From the NCBI GenBank assembly GCA_019594235.1, contig JAFDTG010000056.1:1-10260 (forward strand): DNA of 10,260 bases, read 5' to 3'. Positions 1 to 6,110 of the stretch are shown here, one piece after another; the first letter of the stretch is position 1; every line of letters starts with the position of its first letter. This stretch comes from Candidatus Saliniplasma halalkaliphilum. Its GTDB lineage: Archaea > Thermoplasmatota > Thermoplasmata > Halarchaeoplasmatales > Halarchaeoplasmataceae. A model generated the notes under the pieces. The model was given only the letters and a program-made list of their open reading frames with translations, had not been told where the DNA came from and did not search any database. The position numbers and the translations under genes are program-made.

Positions 1-1133
1 GCTTTACTACCTTTTGATAGATTTCCAACATCCGTTCTCTCTAAAGCCATAGCAGAGTTGACTGTAGTTGCAGTAAGAGCTTCGCTAGGGGTCATTTTCA
101 TCTGGAGACATGCTAAAGTTATTATCATCTGCATGGATTCTGTATAACAATTGGGGTTTAGATCAGTGGCCAAGGCTATAGGCATACCCATATCGATCAT
201 CTTTCTAGCTGGAGAATACTCTTCTTCCATGAGCATGAAAGGTGTTCCAGGTAATAATATCCCGATAACTCCGTTTTCAGCCATCTTCTTGATATCGCTT
301 TGTTCTGTTTTGACTAGGTGTTCAGCAGAAATCGCCCCTACTTCACCAGCCATACAACTGCACCCTATGTTCTCTATTTCATCGGCGTGAACTCTCAAAC
401 CCAGACCCATCTCTTTAGCTTTCTTCAGCAATCTACGGCTATCTTCTACGTTAAACACACCTTTTTCACAGAATACGTCACAGTACTCAGCCAGTCCTTT
501 ATCAACTATCTCTGGGATCACTTCTTCGATACAGTGATCGATATATTCTGCGTGATCTTCATACTCGGGTGGCAATGAATGCGCTCCGAGATAAGTCGGT
601 ACTAGATATATAGGATGTTCCTCGTTCAATTCCTTGATCGCTTCTAGACTTTTGATCTCAGTCTCTTTATCAAGACCGTACCCACTCTTTGCTTCAGCTG
701 TAGTCGTCCCGTACTCCATCATTCTATCCATACGTTTCCTAGTCTCTTCTTTCAATTGTTCAAGACTTGCTCTACGGGTGGACTTTACGGTACTTAAAAT
801 ACCACCGCCGGATTCTAAGATTTCCATGTAGGTTTTACCTTTGATTTTCATCTCCAATTCATTTTCTCTGGATCCAGCAAATACCAGATGAGTATGTGGA
901 TCTACGAATCCGGGTATCACGGTTTTACCAGAGGCATCCACCTTCTTATGAGCTTGGTAATCTGATAAAATATCCTTGGATGAACCATGATCGATAATCT
1001 TACCTTCATCAACGGCTAAAGCCCCATTATTAATAAGACCTGTATCCTTCATTTCCTCTCCAATCCTAGGTCTATCTGGTCCATCTAATGTGTGTAATTC
1101 AGAACAATTGTGAACGATCAAGTCTATTGTCAT
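1..1133 (-). CDS. hutI: Imidazolonepropionase (HutI), 3' end beyond window
   Basis: Third enzyme of histidine degradation: it hydrolyses 4-imidazolone-5-propanoate to N-formimino-L-glutamate in the cytoplasm. The reading frame from ATG at 1133 stays open to the left edge (377 codons visible; the family is usually about 400-420, so only a short C-terminal piece is missing). Amidohydrolase-superfamily signs: the metal-binding HTH at residues 80-82 after IPGFVDP, the VHADE motif at 248-252 (His249, Glu252), His272 in SAEHL, and Asp324 in ATDLNPN, the substrate/metal site loop typical of HutI. AEAKSGYGL (146-154) is also characteristic of the family. The start is supported by a TATA box centred 26 bases upstream and by the lack of a Shine-Dalgarno, which suggests a leaderless mRNA. 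It lies 47 bases after a small membrane-protein gene on the same strand but probably has its own promoter. Other hut genes, if present nearby, would lie left of the window. Confidence 0.95.
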   Translation of the reverse strand, partial: MTIDLIVHNCSELHTLDGPDRPRIGEEMKDTGLINNGALAVDEGKIIDHGSSKDILSDYQAHKKVDASGKTVIPGFVDPHTHLVFAGSRENELEMKIKGKTYMEILESGGGILSTVKSTRRASLEQLKEETRKRMDRMMEYGTTTAEAKSGYGLDKETEIKSLEAIKELNEEHPIYLVPTYLGAHSLPPEYEDHAEYIDHCIEEVIPEIVDKGLAEYCDVFCEKGVFNVEDSRRLLKKAKEMGLGLRVHADEIENIGCSCMAGEVGAISAEHLVKTEQSDIKKMAENGVIGILLPGTPFMLMEEEYSPARKMIDMGMPIALATDLNPNCYTESMQMIITLACLQMKMTPSEALTATTVNSAMALERTDVGNLSKGSK

Positions 1134-1154
1134 GTTTAAGCTTATTACTGAATG

Positions 1155-1163
1155 AATTATATT
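1155..1163 (-). promoter_or_regulatory. TATA box for hutI
   Basis: Minus-strand AATATAATT preceded by the purine-rich CAAAAAG (a BRE-like stretch). Its centre is 26 bases from the A of the hutI ATG, which puts transcription start at or next to the start codon. This is an inference from sequence and spacing only. Confidence 0.5.
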
Positions 1164-1180
1164 CTTTTTGATTTAATTGA

Positions 1181-1336
1181 TTAGAATATCCCCATATTTC
1201 TAAGTAAAATGAAAATGAAAACTATGATACCTATTACAATAGCGATCACAGCCCAGATCTGAGCTATAGTTATCAATAAATACAATTTCGCTTTCTTATC
1301 CGGCGTATCAAAATATTTCTCAATCAGATCTTTCAA
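1181..1336 (-). CDS. Small single-span membrane protein downstream of atpD
   Basis: A 51-codon frame with a TTG start and TAA stop, nine bases after the atpD stop. A GGGG Shine-Dalgarno-like run ends six bases before the TTG and overlaps the atpD stop codon, which supports both the start and translational coupling to atpD. The protein has a charged N-terminus (KDLIEKYFDTPDKKAK, about residues 2-17), then one long hydrophobic helix (about 18-45, rich in Ile, Val and Phe), then LLRNMGIF. I do not recognise a family. Position and topology suggest a small accessory or assembly factor of the A-type ATP synthase. From memory, the Methanosarcina mazei ATPase operon also has a small gene (ahaG) after ahaD, but homology is not shown here. 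It could be a chance frame, but the codon pattern, SD and coherent TM helix argue against that. Confidence 0.7.
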   Translation of the reverse strand: MKDLIEKYFDTPDKKAKLYLLITIAQIWAVIAIVIGIIVFIFILLRNMGIF

Positions 1337-1345
1337 TATTATCCC

Positions 1346-1978
1346 CTAGGTTTCTTTTTCTTCCATGATGGATTTGATCTTCTTTCTCCGTACAAAGTCT
1401 TCCCTTTCTCTTTCTTCCAGTTGTCTCTCTATGTACTCAATAGTAGCTTCAAGTTTGGGTATGTAAATATATTCTAAAGCATTCACTCTTCTTTTTGCCT
1501 TCTCGATCTCGTCAGCTAATCTGGTCAATTTTCCTTCGATTTCAGCCAGTTTAAGAGCCTTTTCTAAAGAATCCCTGAACTTTTCGACCGTTTCGTCGAG
1601 TTTAACGGTAGTATCCGCGTAACCGTAAAACTTCTCAGAAGGTACTTCCGGTATAAAAGAGGGGACTTTTACACCCATAATGTTTTCAGACTCTATATCT
1701 ATACCATCCATAGGAATAGCTCCATCTGCGATGCTTTTAACTTCACTCTTTCCCAATAGCATTTCGCTTTCTATAAGAGATTGATAACTCTCATCGAGGT
1801 TCTCTAGAAACTCTTTACGGAGTTCCTTTCTTTTATCCACGACCTTAAAGAATTCGTTTATAAGAGCGTCCTTCTTTTCACTCAGTAGATCGTGTCCATT
1901 CTCTGCAAGAACCTTTCTTTTTCTTATCCTGAGAAGTTCCATACGTGTTGGTTTGACGTCGTCTAGTTTTTCAGCCAT
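1346..1978 (-). CDS. atpD: V/A-type ATP synthase subunit D
   Basis: Central-stalk subunit D of the archaeal A1AO ATP synthase. It forms the rotating coiled coil inside the A3B3 head and couples ion flow through AO to ATP synthesis. Length 210 aa is normal. The N-terminal signature VKPTRMELLRIRKR (8-21) followed by NGHDLLSEKKDAL (27-39), and the C-terminal coiled coil with RRVNALEYIYIPKLEATI (163-180), are diagnostic. Residues about 10-75 and 125-205 form the two long helices; the middle (76-122) is the globular segment with MGVKVPSFIP. The ATG at 1978 fits the family N-terminus. A TATA box sits about 30 bases upstream, and no SD is visible. In many archaea atpD ends the ATPase operon after atpB; here the upstream neighbour is a divergent propeller gene, so atpD is separated from atpA/atpB and is followed only by a small membrane-protein gene. 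Confidence 0.96.
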   Translation of the reverse strand: MAEKLDDVKPTRMELLRIRKRKVLAENGHDLLSEKKDALINEFFKVVDKRKELRKEFLENLDESYQSLIESEMLLGKSEVKSIADGAIPMDGIDIESENIMGVKVPSFIPEVPSEKFYGYADTTVKLDETVEKFRDSLEKALKLAEIEGKLTRLADEIEKAKRRVNALEYIYIPKLEATIEYIERQLEEREREDFVRRKKIKSIMEEKET

Positions 1979-2003
1979 CTGTTTGAAAACAAGAAAAGGT
2001 CTA

Positions 2004-2012
2004 TATTATAAA
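2004..2012 (-). promoter_or_regulatory. TATA box for atpD
   Basis: Minus-strand TTTATAATA with A-rich sequence just upstream, centred about 30 bases from the atpD ATG. The predicted transcript would have only a few leader bases. This agrees with the missing Shine-Dalgarno and with atpD having its own promoter in the 124-base divergent gap. Confidence 0.5.
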
Positions 2013-2034
2013 TTTTTGTATTGAGATTAGAAAA

Positions 2035-2044
2035 GATTATTAAG
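2035..2044 (+). promoter_or_regulatory. Possible TATA box for the propeller gene
   Basis: GATTATTAAG after the purine-rich AGAAAA. It would start transcription near 2065 and give a leader of about 38 bases that contains the GAGG at 2093-2096. A second candidate, CTAAATAC at 2069-2076, would start transcription inside or after that Shine-Dalgarno and is less attractive. Weak assignment. Confidence 0.3.
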
Positions 2045-2092
2045 GCTCGAACTAAAAGAACATCAAACCTAAATACAAATATCCCTTTAACC

Positions 2093-2096
2093 GAGG
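2093..2096 (+). promoter_or_regulatory. Shine-Dalgarno of the propeller gene
   Basis: GAGG six bases before the ATG at 2103. It decides the start and marks this as a leadered gene, unlike most other first-in-transcript genes here. Confidence 0.5.
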
Positions 2097-2102
2097 AAGA
2101 AG

Positions 2103-3776
2103 ATGATTTATAAGACCAAATGGACTAGAAGATTTACGATTTTGATACTAACTATATTTGTGTCATTAATCATTCTTTTACCTCTGAACTCATCTATATT
2201 AATGGACTCGCCTTGGCCAGCATATAAAGGAAATAACAGTAATACCGGTTTGAGCCCTTATTCAACAGATAATATCACGAATGAAATTCGGTGGACATAT
2301 GAAACATCCGGTTTGATTACAGCGTATCCTGTTATTGGAGATGACGGAACAGTTTATGTCGGGTCCGCTGATGGTAGATTGTACGCCATCCAAGAAAATG
2401 GTGTTCTCAAGTGGAGTTTTGAAACCGATGATGAGATACGAACTTCACCTGCTTTATCTGGTGATGGTTCAATCTATTTCGGTTCACGAGACGGTTATTT
2501 TTACTCTTTAGATCTAGATGGTAACGAAAAATGGAGATATAACGTTGGAAGTAGGATAGATTCATCTCCTGTACTCGATTCTCAAGGTAACATATATTTC
2601 GGCTCTGGAGATGGTGACTTTTATTCACTAACGCAAACCGGTGATATGAACTGGAAATATGAAGTATCAGGTCGTAGAATTTCTCAGGCGCCAGCCATAA
2701 CTGAGGATAACAGCATCATTTTTGGTTCTGAAGACAACAGTTTATACTCTCTTTCCCTCAATGGTGAACTAGAATGGAGTTTTGAAACCGAAGGCAGTAT
2801 AAGATCATCTCCATCTATAGATGAAAAAGGAATGATATATTTCGGTTCTAGTGACTATAATATCTACTGTTTATATCCCAATGGAAACAAAAAATGGAAT
2901 TATACAACTGAAGGTTGGATATCATCATCACCATCTATTGGACCCGAAGGTAACATATATGCAACTTCAACTGATAAAAGCCTTCACGCAATAAATACTG
3001 AAGGGGAGCTTTTATGGAAGTTTTCAACAAGTGGTTACCTTAGAGGTTCAGCTTCTGTTGGAATCGATGGGATAATCTACTTCGGGGATGTTGAGGGATA
3101 TTTGTACGCAGTTAATCCTTATGGAAATGAAAAATGGACTATGAATATTGACGGTGATTTATATTCATCACCCGCTATAGGATCAAACGATGTAATGTAT
3201 ATTGGGTCTATTGATAATAAACTCTATTCTATTGGAAGGTTACAAAATGTACCTAGCCCAGTTAGAAATTTTAGGACAAAAATAGAAGATGAAGGTGTTT
3301 CACTAAAATGGGATTCGCCGGATTATAAAGGTATATCAACGGATTTGTGGTATAAAGTATACAAAGGCACATCTGAGGATAATTTGACATTGATAACTCA
3401 AACTTCTGAACTCGGGTATAATGATACCTCAGTCGAAAAAAACAAGACATATCACTATCGTGTCACTTCGGCAAACGAACACGGAGAATCTGTTCCCAGT
3501 GATGTTCAGGTGCATGTCCCTTTAGAAGAAGAGGAATTGTTACTAGACTGGGTCGATAATAGGATGATAATACTTGGAGTAATTGTAATGGGTATCATAG
3601 GATTGACTGCGATTAAAATTACACTGAAAAGGAAAAGGGAATATTTAGAAAAAAATTCAAAAGAAGATGTAGATGATAGTAGATACATCACATGTCCACA
3701 CTGCGGCCAGTCGACTATCGTGAAAAATAGGAATAACGGTTCTATCGAATGTAAAAGGTGCAAAAGCAGGATTTGA
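2103..3776 (+). CDS. Membrane-anchored PQQ-like beta-propeller / FnIII protein with C-terminal zinc ribbon
   Basis: Predicted surface protein of 557 aa. Basic N-terminus (KTKWTRR), then a hydrophobic stretch at 11-32 (signal peptide or anchor). SPWPAYKGNNSNTG (36-49) is the usual lead-in of BamB/PQQ-like propellers. Eight repeats of about 40 residues follow (about 62-380), each of the form W-x-[FY]-x-T, SSPxI, GxIYFGSxDxxLYSL, so a closed eight-blade propeller is expected. A fibronectin type III-like domain spans about 383-473. A TM helix lies at about 488-506, followed by KRKRE and a tail with CPHC (531-534) and CKRC (550-553), a four-cysteine zinc ribbon. With the propeller outside, the ribbon should be in the cytoplasm. 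No enzymatic PQQ-dehydrogenase residues are evident; a binding or scaffold role is more likely. It may serve in surface recognition or signalling, but this is not known. The gene ends eight bases before a convergent Nudix gene. Confidence 0.85.
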   Translation: MIYKTKWTRRFTILILTIFVSLIILLPLNSSILMDSPWPAYKGNNSNTGLSPYSTDNITNEIRWTYETSGLITAYPVIGDDGTVYVGSADGRLYAIQENGVLKWSFETDDEIRTSPALSGDGSIYFGSRDGYFYSLDLDGNEKWRYNVGSRIDSSPVLDSQGNIYFGSGDGDFYSLTQTGDMNWKYEVSGRRISQAPAITEDNSIIFGSEDNSLYSLSLNGELEWSFETEGSIRSSPSIDEKGMIYFGSSDYNIYCLYPNGNKKWNYTTEGWISSSPSIGPEGNIYATSTDKSLHAINTEGELLWKFSTSGYLRGSASVGIDGIIYFGDVEGYLYAVNPYGNEKWTMNIDGDLYSSPAIGSNDVMYIGSIDNKLYSIGRLQNVPSPVRNFRTKIEDEGVSLKWDSPDYKGISTDLWYKVYKGTSEDNLTLITQTSELGYNDTSVEKNKTYHYRVTSANEHGESVPSDVQVHVPLEEEELLLDWVDNRMIILGVIVMGIIGLTAIKITLKRKREYLEKNSKEDVDDSRYITCPHCGQSTIVKNRNNGSIECKRCKSRI

Positions 3777-3790
3777 ATATTTTTTCAAAT
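3771..3790. terminator. AT-rich inverted repeat with T-run between convergent genes
   Basis: A perfect 7-base inverted repeat (ATTTGAA / TTCAAAT) around a TATTTT loop. Both stop codons (propeller gene 3774-3776, Nudix gene 3785-3787) lie within it. The plus strand carries six consecutive T at 3780-3785, the kind of oligo-T signal used in archaeal termination. A shared bidirectional terminator is plausible for the plus strand and weaker for the minus strand. Confidence 0.4.
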
Positions 3791-4261
3791 ATAATCTATA
3801 ACCTTATATGTCTCCGGTAAAAAGTTTCTTTTATCCAGTTCTTCCATTATTTTTTTCTTACTCCAGAATTCGCCTTCCTCAAACTCTTTATCTAGTAATT
3901 TTATATCATCTTTGTTCACATGAACTTGATACAGATTCACGTATTCTGTCTCCTCTTCTATATCTTTCACAAATTCACCTAATTTTGTGAATTCCCCAAT
4001 TGTGTTGATCTCTTCTTTCATCTCTTTTGATATAGTCTCTTCATAGGTATCTCCGGAAACTACATGCCCTCCTAATACGATGCTCCAATACCCTGGGAAG
4101 AACTCTTTGTCTTCACTTCTTTTGGTTACCAGTATTTTATCATCTTTGGATTTTACAAAAAACATCACCGTTCTATGTGGTAAACATTTTTCATGGACTT
4201 CTTTTCGAGGTTTCTTATCGATAACTTCGTTTTCCTCGTTCACTACATCTAAATATTCCAT
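3785..4261 (-). CDS. Nudix hydrolase family protein (YfcD/IPP-isomerase-like)
   Basis: A 158-aa Nudix protein, expected to act on a nucleoside diphosphate-linked or isoprenoid diphosphate substrate; the substrate cannot be read from sequence. The N-terminal pattern LDVVNEENEVI...R...E...LPHRTVMFFV (4-36) and FFPGYWSIVLGGHVVSGDTYEE (54-75, in part) match the subgroup that includes E. coli YfcD and resembles isopentenyl-diphosphate isomerase. The Nudix box starts at Gly65. The catalytic glutamates of the REUxEE core are kept (Glu80, Glu83, Glu84), but the usual first Glu is Asp71, the Arg is Lys79 and the late Gly is Asn86. The ATG at 4261 is 25 bases from a TATA box, so a leaderless mRNA is likely. 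It is divergent from the MFS gene (99 bases) and convergent with the propeller gene. Confidence 0.9.
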   Translation of the reverse strand: MEYLDVVNEENEVIDKKPRKEVHEKCLPHRTVMFFVKSKDDKILVTKRSEDKEFFPGYWSIVLGGHVVSGDTYEETISKEMKEEINTIGEFTKLGEFVKDIEEETEYVNLYQVHVNKDDIKLLDKEFEEGEFWSKKKIMEELDKRNFLPETYKVIDYI

Positions 4262-4266
4262 GAATT

Positions 4267-4281
4267 TCGATATCTTATCGA
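4267..4281. promoter_or_regulatory. Inverted repeat at the Nudix gene transcription start (possible operator)
   Basis: TCGATA-TCT-TATCGA, 6-base arms with a 3-base spacer, lies between the TATA box (4283-4290) and the ATG (4261). A repressor bound there would block RNA polymerase. Arms this short can arise by chance, so confidence is low. Confidence 0.3.
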
Positions 4282-4282
4282 T

Positions 4283-4290
4283 GTATAAAT
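4283..4290 (-). promoter_or_regulatory. TATA box for the Nudix gene
   Basis: Minus-strand TTTATACA, centred 25 bases from the ATG at 4261. This spacing puts transcription start at the start codon. Confidence 0.5.
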
Positions 4291-4329
4291 CATATTTGGT
4301 TTAATAATACTTGTGCCATTATGCAAATG

Positions 4330-4338
4330 TTTAAGTAA
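4330..4338 (+). promoter_or_regulatory. TATA box for the MFS gene
   Basis: TTTAAGTAA, centred about 27 bases upstream of the ATG at 4361, so transcription is predicted to begin at or just before the start codon. No Shine-Dalgarno is present in GTGAATTAAA before the ATG. Confidence 0.45.
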
Positions 4339-4360
4339 GTTGGTTTTATCGTGAATTAAA

Positions 4361-5632
4361 ATGGCCAATTCTGAAAATGATGAACCCTTCGGAGTCAAAA
4401 GCGTTCTATCAGATCTGAAGGTCGTATTGAAATACAAACAGCTATCGATCTTATGTTTTGCTGTATTTGTAAGTATGATCGGATTTGGCCTCATAATGCC
4501 ATTTCTACCTATCTATGCGAGGGATTTTGGAGCATCTAGAACTCAGATCGGTTTGATGCTTGGACTTTTCTCTATAGTTAAGATATTTGTAGCTCCAATA
4601 GGAGGAAAAGCTGCGGATATGTACGGTCGAAAACCGATCATGGTCGGTGGTATGTTCCTTTATGTGATCGTGATGTTCCTTTTCGGTACCGCTGGATCCG
4701 TTACCGAAGTTCTGATATATAGAGCAGGCCAAGGAGCGGCTTCAGGGCTGGTTTGGCCTGTGGCTATGGCTTTTATTGGAGATATTGTTAAAGAGGAAGA
4801 TAGGGGTAAAGCAATGGGGATTTACTCAGTTTCGTTCGCTAGTGGGAATGCAACCGGTCCGATAATGGGCGGTATCATAGCTAGTTATTACTCACTTTCG
4901 GTTCCTTTCTTTTTTACTTCAGCTTTAGCTGCTGTAAGTGGTATTCTTTTGTATTTTGGGATACAAGAGTCTTTTACCGGAACGAAAAGCGAGGTAATTG
5001 ACAAAGGAAGACAGACATTTGCCTTCCTTAAATTTAAATTGAGTAATATCACACCCCATCCAAAGACATTTTTAGGCCTGACTATAGGTTCATTTACAGT
5101 ATTCTTTGGACTAGCTATGGTTTGGCCGATGTTATCACTTTTTGGGGATGAAGTGTTACTGCTATCTGATTTACAGATATCTGGTGTTTTTACATTGATC
5201 GGCATAGTTCAGGCATTGGTTATGTTCCCTGCAGGTAGTTTGTCAGATAGGATAGGCAGGAAAACGTTGATCGTGGTAGGAGGTGTGTTTTCTTCTATCT
5301 TTGCCGGTGTTATCGGTCTTTCTACAACTTTTATATTTATCCTGAGCGCTGTTGCATTTTATACACTGGGTAGGGCCTTGGCTAGACCATCATTCCCTGC
5401 ATTTGTTTCATCATTGACACCTACAAGACACAGGGGAAAAGGTATGGGTGTCTATAATTTTGCACAAAACCTTGCATTCGCTAGTGGATCCTTTTTGAGC
5501 GGTGTTATAGCTGACATGGCAGGATTACGCATACCTTTCTTTGTTGCATTATTCGTAGGTTTGTTAGGAGTCTTATTCATACACATTACGGTCGATGAAC
5601 CTGATTTCATCGCAGAAAGAGATGTCCATTGA
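4361..5632 (+). CDS. MFS transporter, DHA1-like (drug/metabolite efflux type)
   Basis: Cytoplasmic-membrane secondary transporter of the major facilitator superfamily, 423 aa with about 12 hydrophobic helices, the usual size. The loop 2-3 motif A is GGKAADMYGRK (81-91), and its copy in the second half is GSLSDRIGRK (292-301), showing the two-fold repeat. GNATGPIMGG (162-171) resembles motif C of H+ antiporters, which points to drug or metabolite export rather than uptake. IMPFLPIYARDFGAS (45-59) in helix 1 is typical of the DHA1/TetA-like group. The substrate is unknown. A central cytoplasmic loop spans about 203-235. The gene is divergent from the Nudix gene and could share regulation with it. 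Its TGA directly abuts the TGA of the convergent GNAT gene. Confidence 0.93.
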   Translation: MANSENDEPFGVKSVLSDLKVVLKYKQLSILCFAVFVSMIGFGLIMPFLPIYARDFGASRTQIGLMLGLFSIVKIFVAPIGGKAADMYGRKPIMVGGMFLYVIVMFLFGTAGSVTEVLIYRAGQGAASGLVWPVAMAFIGDIVKEEDRGKAMGIYSVSFASGNATGPIMGGIIASYYSLSVPFFFTSALAAVSGILLYFGIQESFTGTKSEVIDKGRQTFAFLKFKLSNITPHPKTFLGLTIGSFTVFFGLAMVWPMLSLFGDEVLLLSDLQISGVFTLIGIVQALVMFPAGSLSDRIGRKTLIVVGGVFSSIFAGVIGLSTTFIFILSAVAFYTLGRALARPSFPAFVSSLTPTRHRGKGMGVYNFAQNLAFASGSFLSGVIADMAGLRIPFFVALFVGLLGVLFIHITVDEPDFIAERDVH

Positions 5633-6058
5633 TCAAACCTTATCGCTCTCTCGTTTAGAATAGTACCTTATCTCATCATCTTCGAAACCCAAATATTCAA
5701 AAAATTCCATGCCTTCAGGATTATCAGGTTCGATCAATGCGGCCCATATATTGAACCCCTTTTTTTTGAAAACATTTTCTAATCTTCTTACTAGTTCGGT
5801 CCCGATACCTTGGCTTCTATACTCCATATCCACTGCTAACCGGTTAATCCAACCCTTTCTACCGTCGTCCGTACCGAATACTATGCCGACCAATTTGTTA
5901 TCTTTAAAAGCACCGATCCAGTATTCAGGTTGTTCATTAAGCTCTGTAGCAATATTTTCTTTTGTATCCCTTCCTTCCGGTTTGTATGGAAGACCTGCTT
6001 CGTTCCATATCTCTAAAATCCTTTCGTATTCTTCAATAGACGGAGTTCTAAATTCCAT
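5633..6058 (-). CDS. GNAT family N-acetyltransferase
   Basis: A 141-aa acetyl-CoA-dependent acetyltransferase of the GNAT fold; the acceptor is unknown. The acetyl-CoA pyrophosphate-binding motif A is clear: INRLAVDMEYRSQGIGTELV (71-90), with R-S-Q-G-I-G at 81-86 matching [RQ]xxGx[GA]. The motif B region NPEGMEFFEYLGFE (113-126) has the typical F-Y-x-x-x-G-F-like end. The N-terminus (EFRTPSIEEYERILEIWNEAG) matches GNAT strand 1/helix 1. The start is supported by a TATA-like element about 28 bases upstream in the 52-base gap after the biotin ligase gene. It could also be reached by read-through from the oad block, which has the same orientation, so it may be the last gene of that unit. No link in function is evident. 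Confidence 0.9.
   Translation of the reverse strand: MEFRTPSIEEYERILEIWNEAGLPYKPEGRDTKENIATELNEQPEYWIGAFKDNKLVGIVFGTDDGRKGWINRLAVDMEYRSQGIGTELVRRLENVFKKKGFNIWAALIEPDNPEGMEFFEYLGFEDDEIRYYSKRESDKV
5760..5767 (+). terminator. T8 run, possible terminator for the MFS transcript
   Basis: Eight consecutive T on the plus strand inside the antisense of the GNAT gene (its Lys-rich FKKKG segment), about 130 bases after the MFS stop. Archaeal polymerase terminates at oligo-T, and no closer T-run follows the MFS gene. Weak, since the run is also needed for coding on the other strand. Confidence 0.25.
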
Positions 6059-6081
6059 ATTAGATGAAAATCAAAGTAACC

Positions 6082-6090
6082 ATATTACTA
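6082..6090 (-). promoter_or_regulatory. TATA-like element for the GNAT gene
   Basis: Minus-strand TAGTAATAT after an A6 tract, centred 28 bases from the GNAT ATG at 6058. No Shine-Dalgarno precedes that ATG. Confidence 0.4.
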
Positions 6091-6110
6091 TTTTTTGATT
6101 GTAAAGGTTT

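Noticed and set aside
151..831. Several plus-strand open frames near the left edge
   Set aside because: They are antisense to hutI, which reads as one uninterrupted, motif-rich minus-strand frame up to the window edge.
2103..3776. PQQ-dependent dehydrogenase
   Set aside because: The propeller repeats are of the BamB/PQQ-like binding type, and the FnIII, TM and zinc-ribbon parts do not fit a quinoprotein enzyme. I saw no catalytic-site evidence.
4888..5205. 105-codon open frame on the minus strand
   Set aside because: It is antisense to the MFS gene, whose helices and motifs continue through this region.
5709..6098. 129-codon open frame on the plus strand
   Set aside because: It is antisense to the GNAT gene, which has clear motif A and B residues; the plus-strand translation has no recognisable domain or ribosome binding site.
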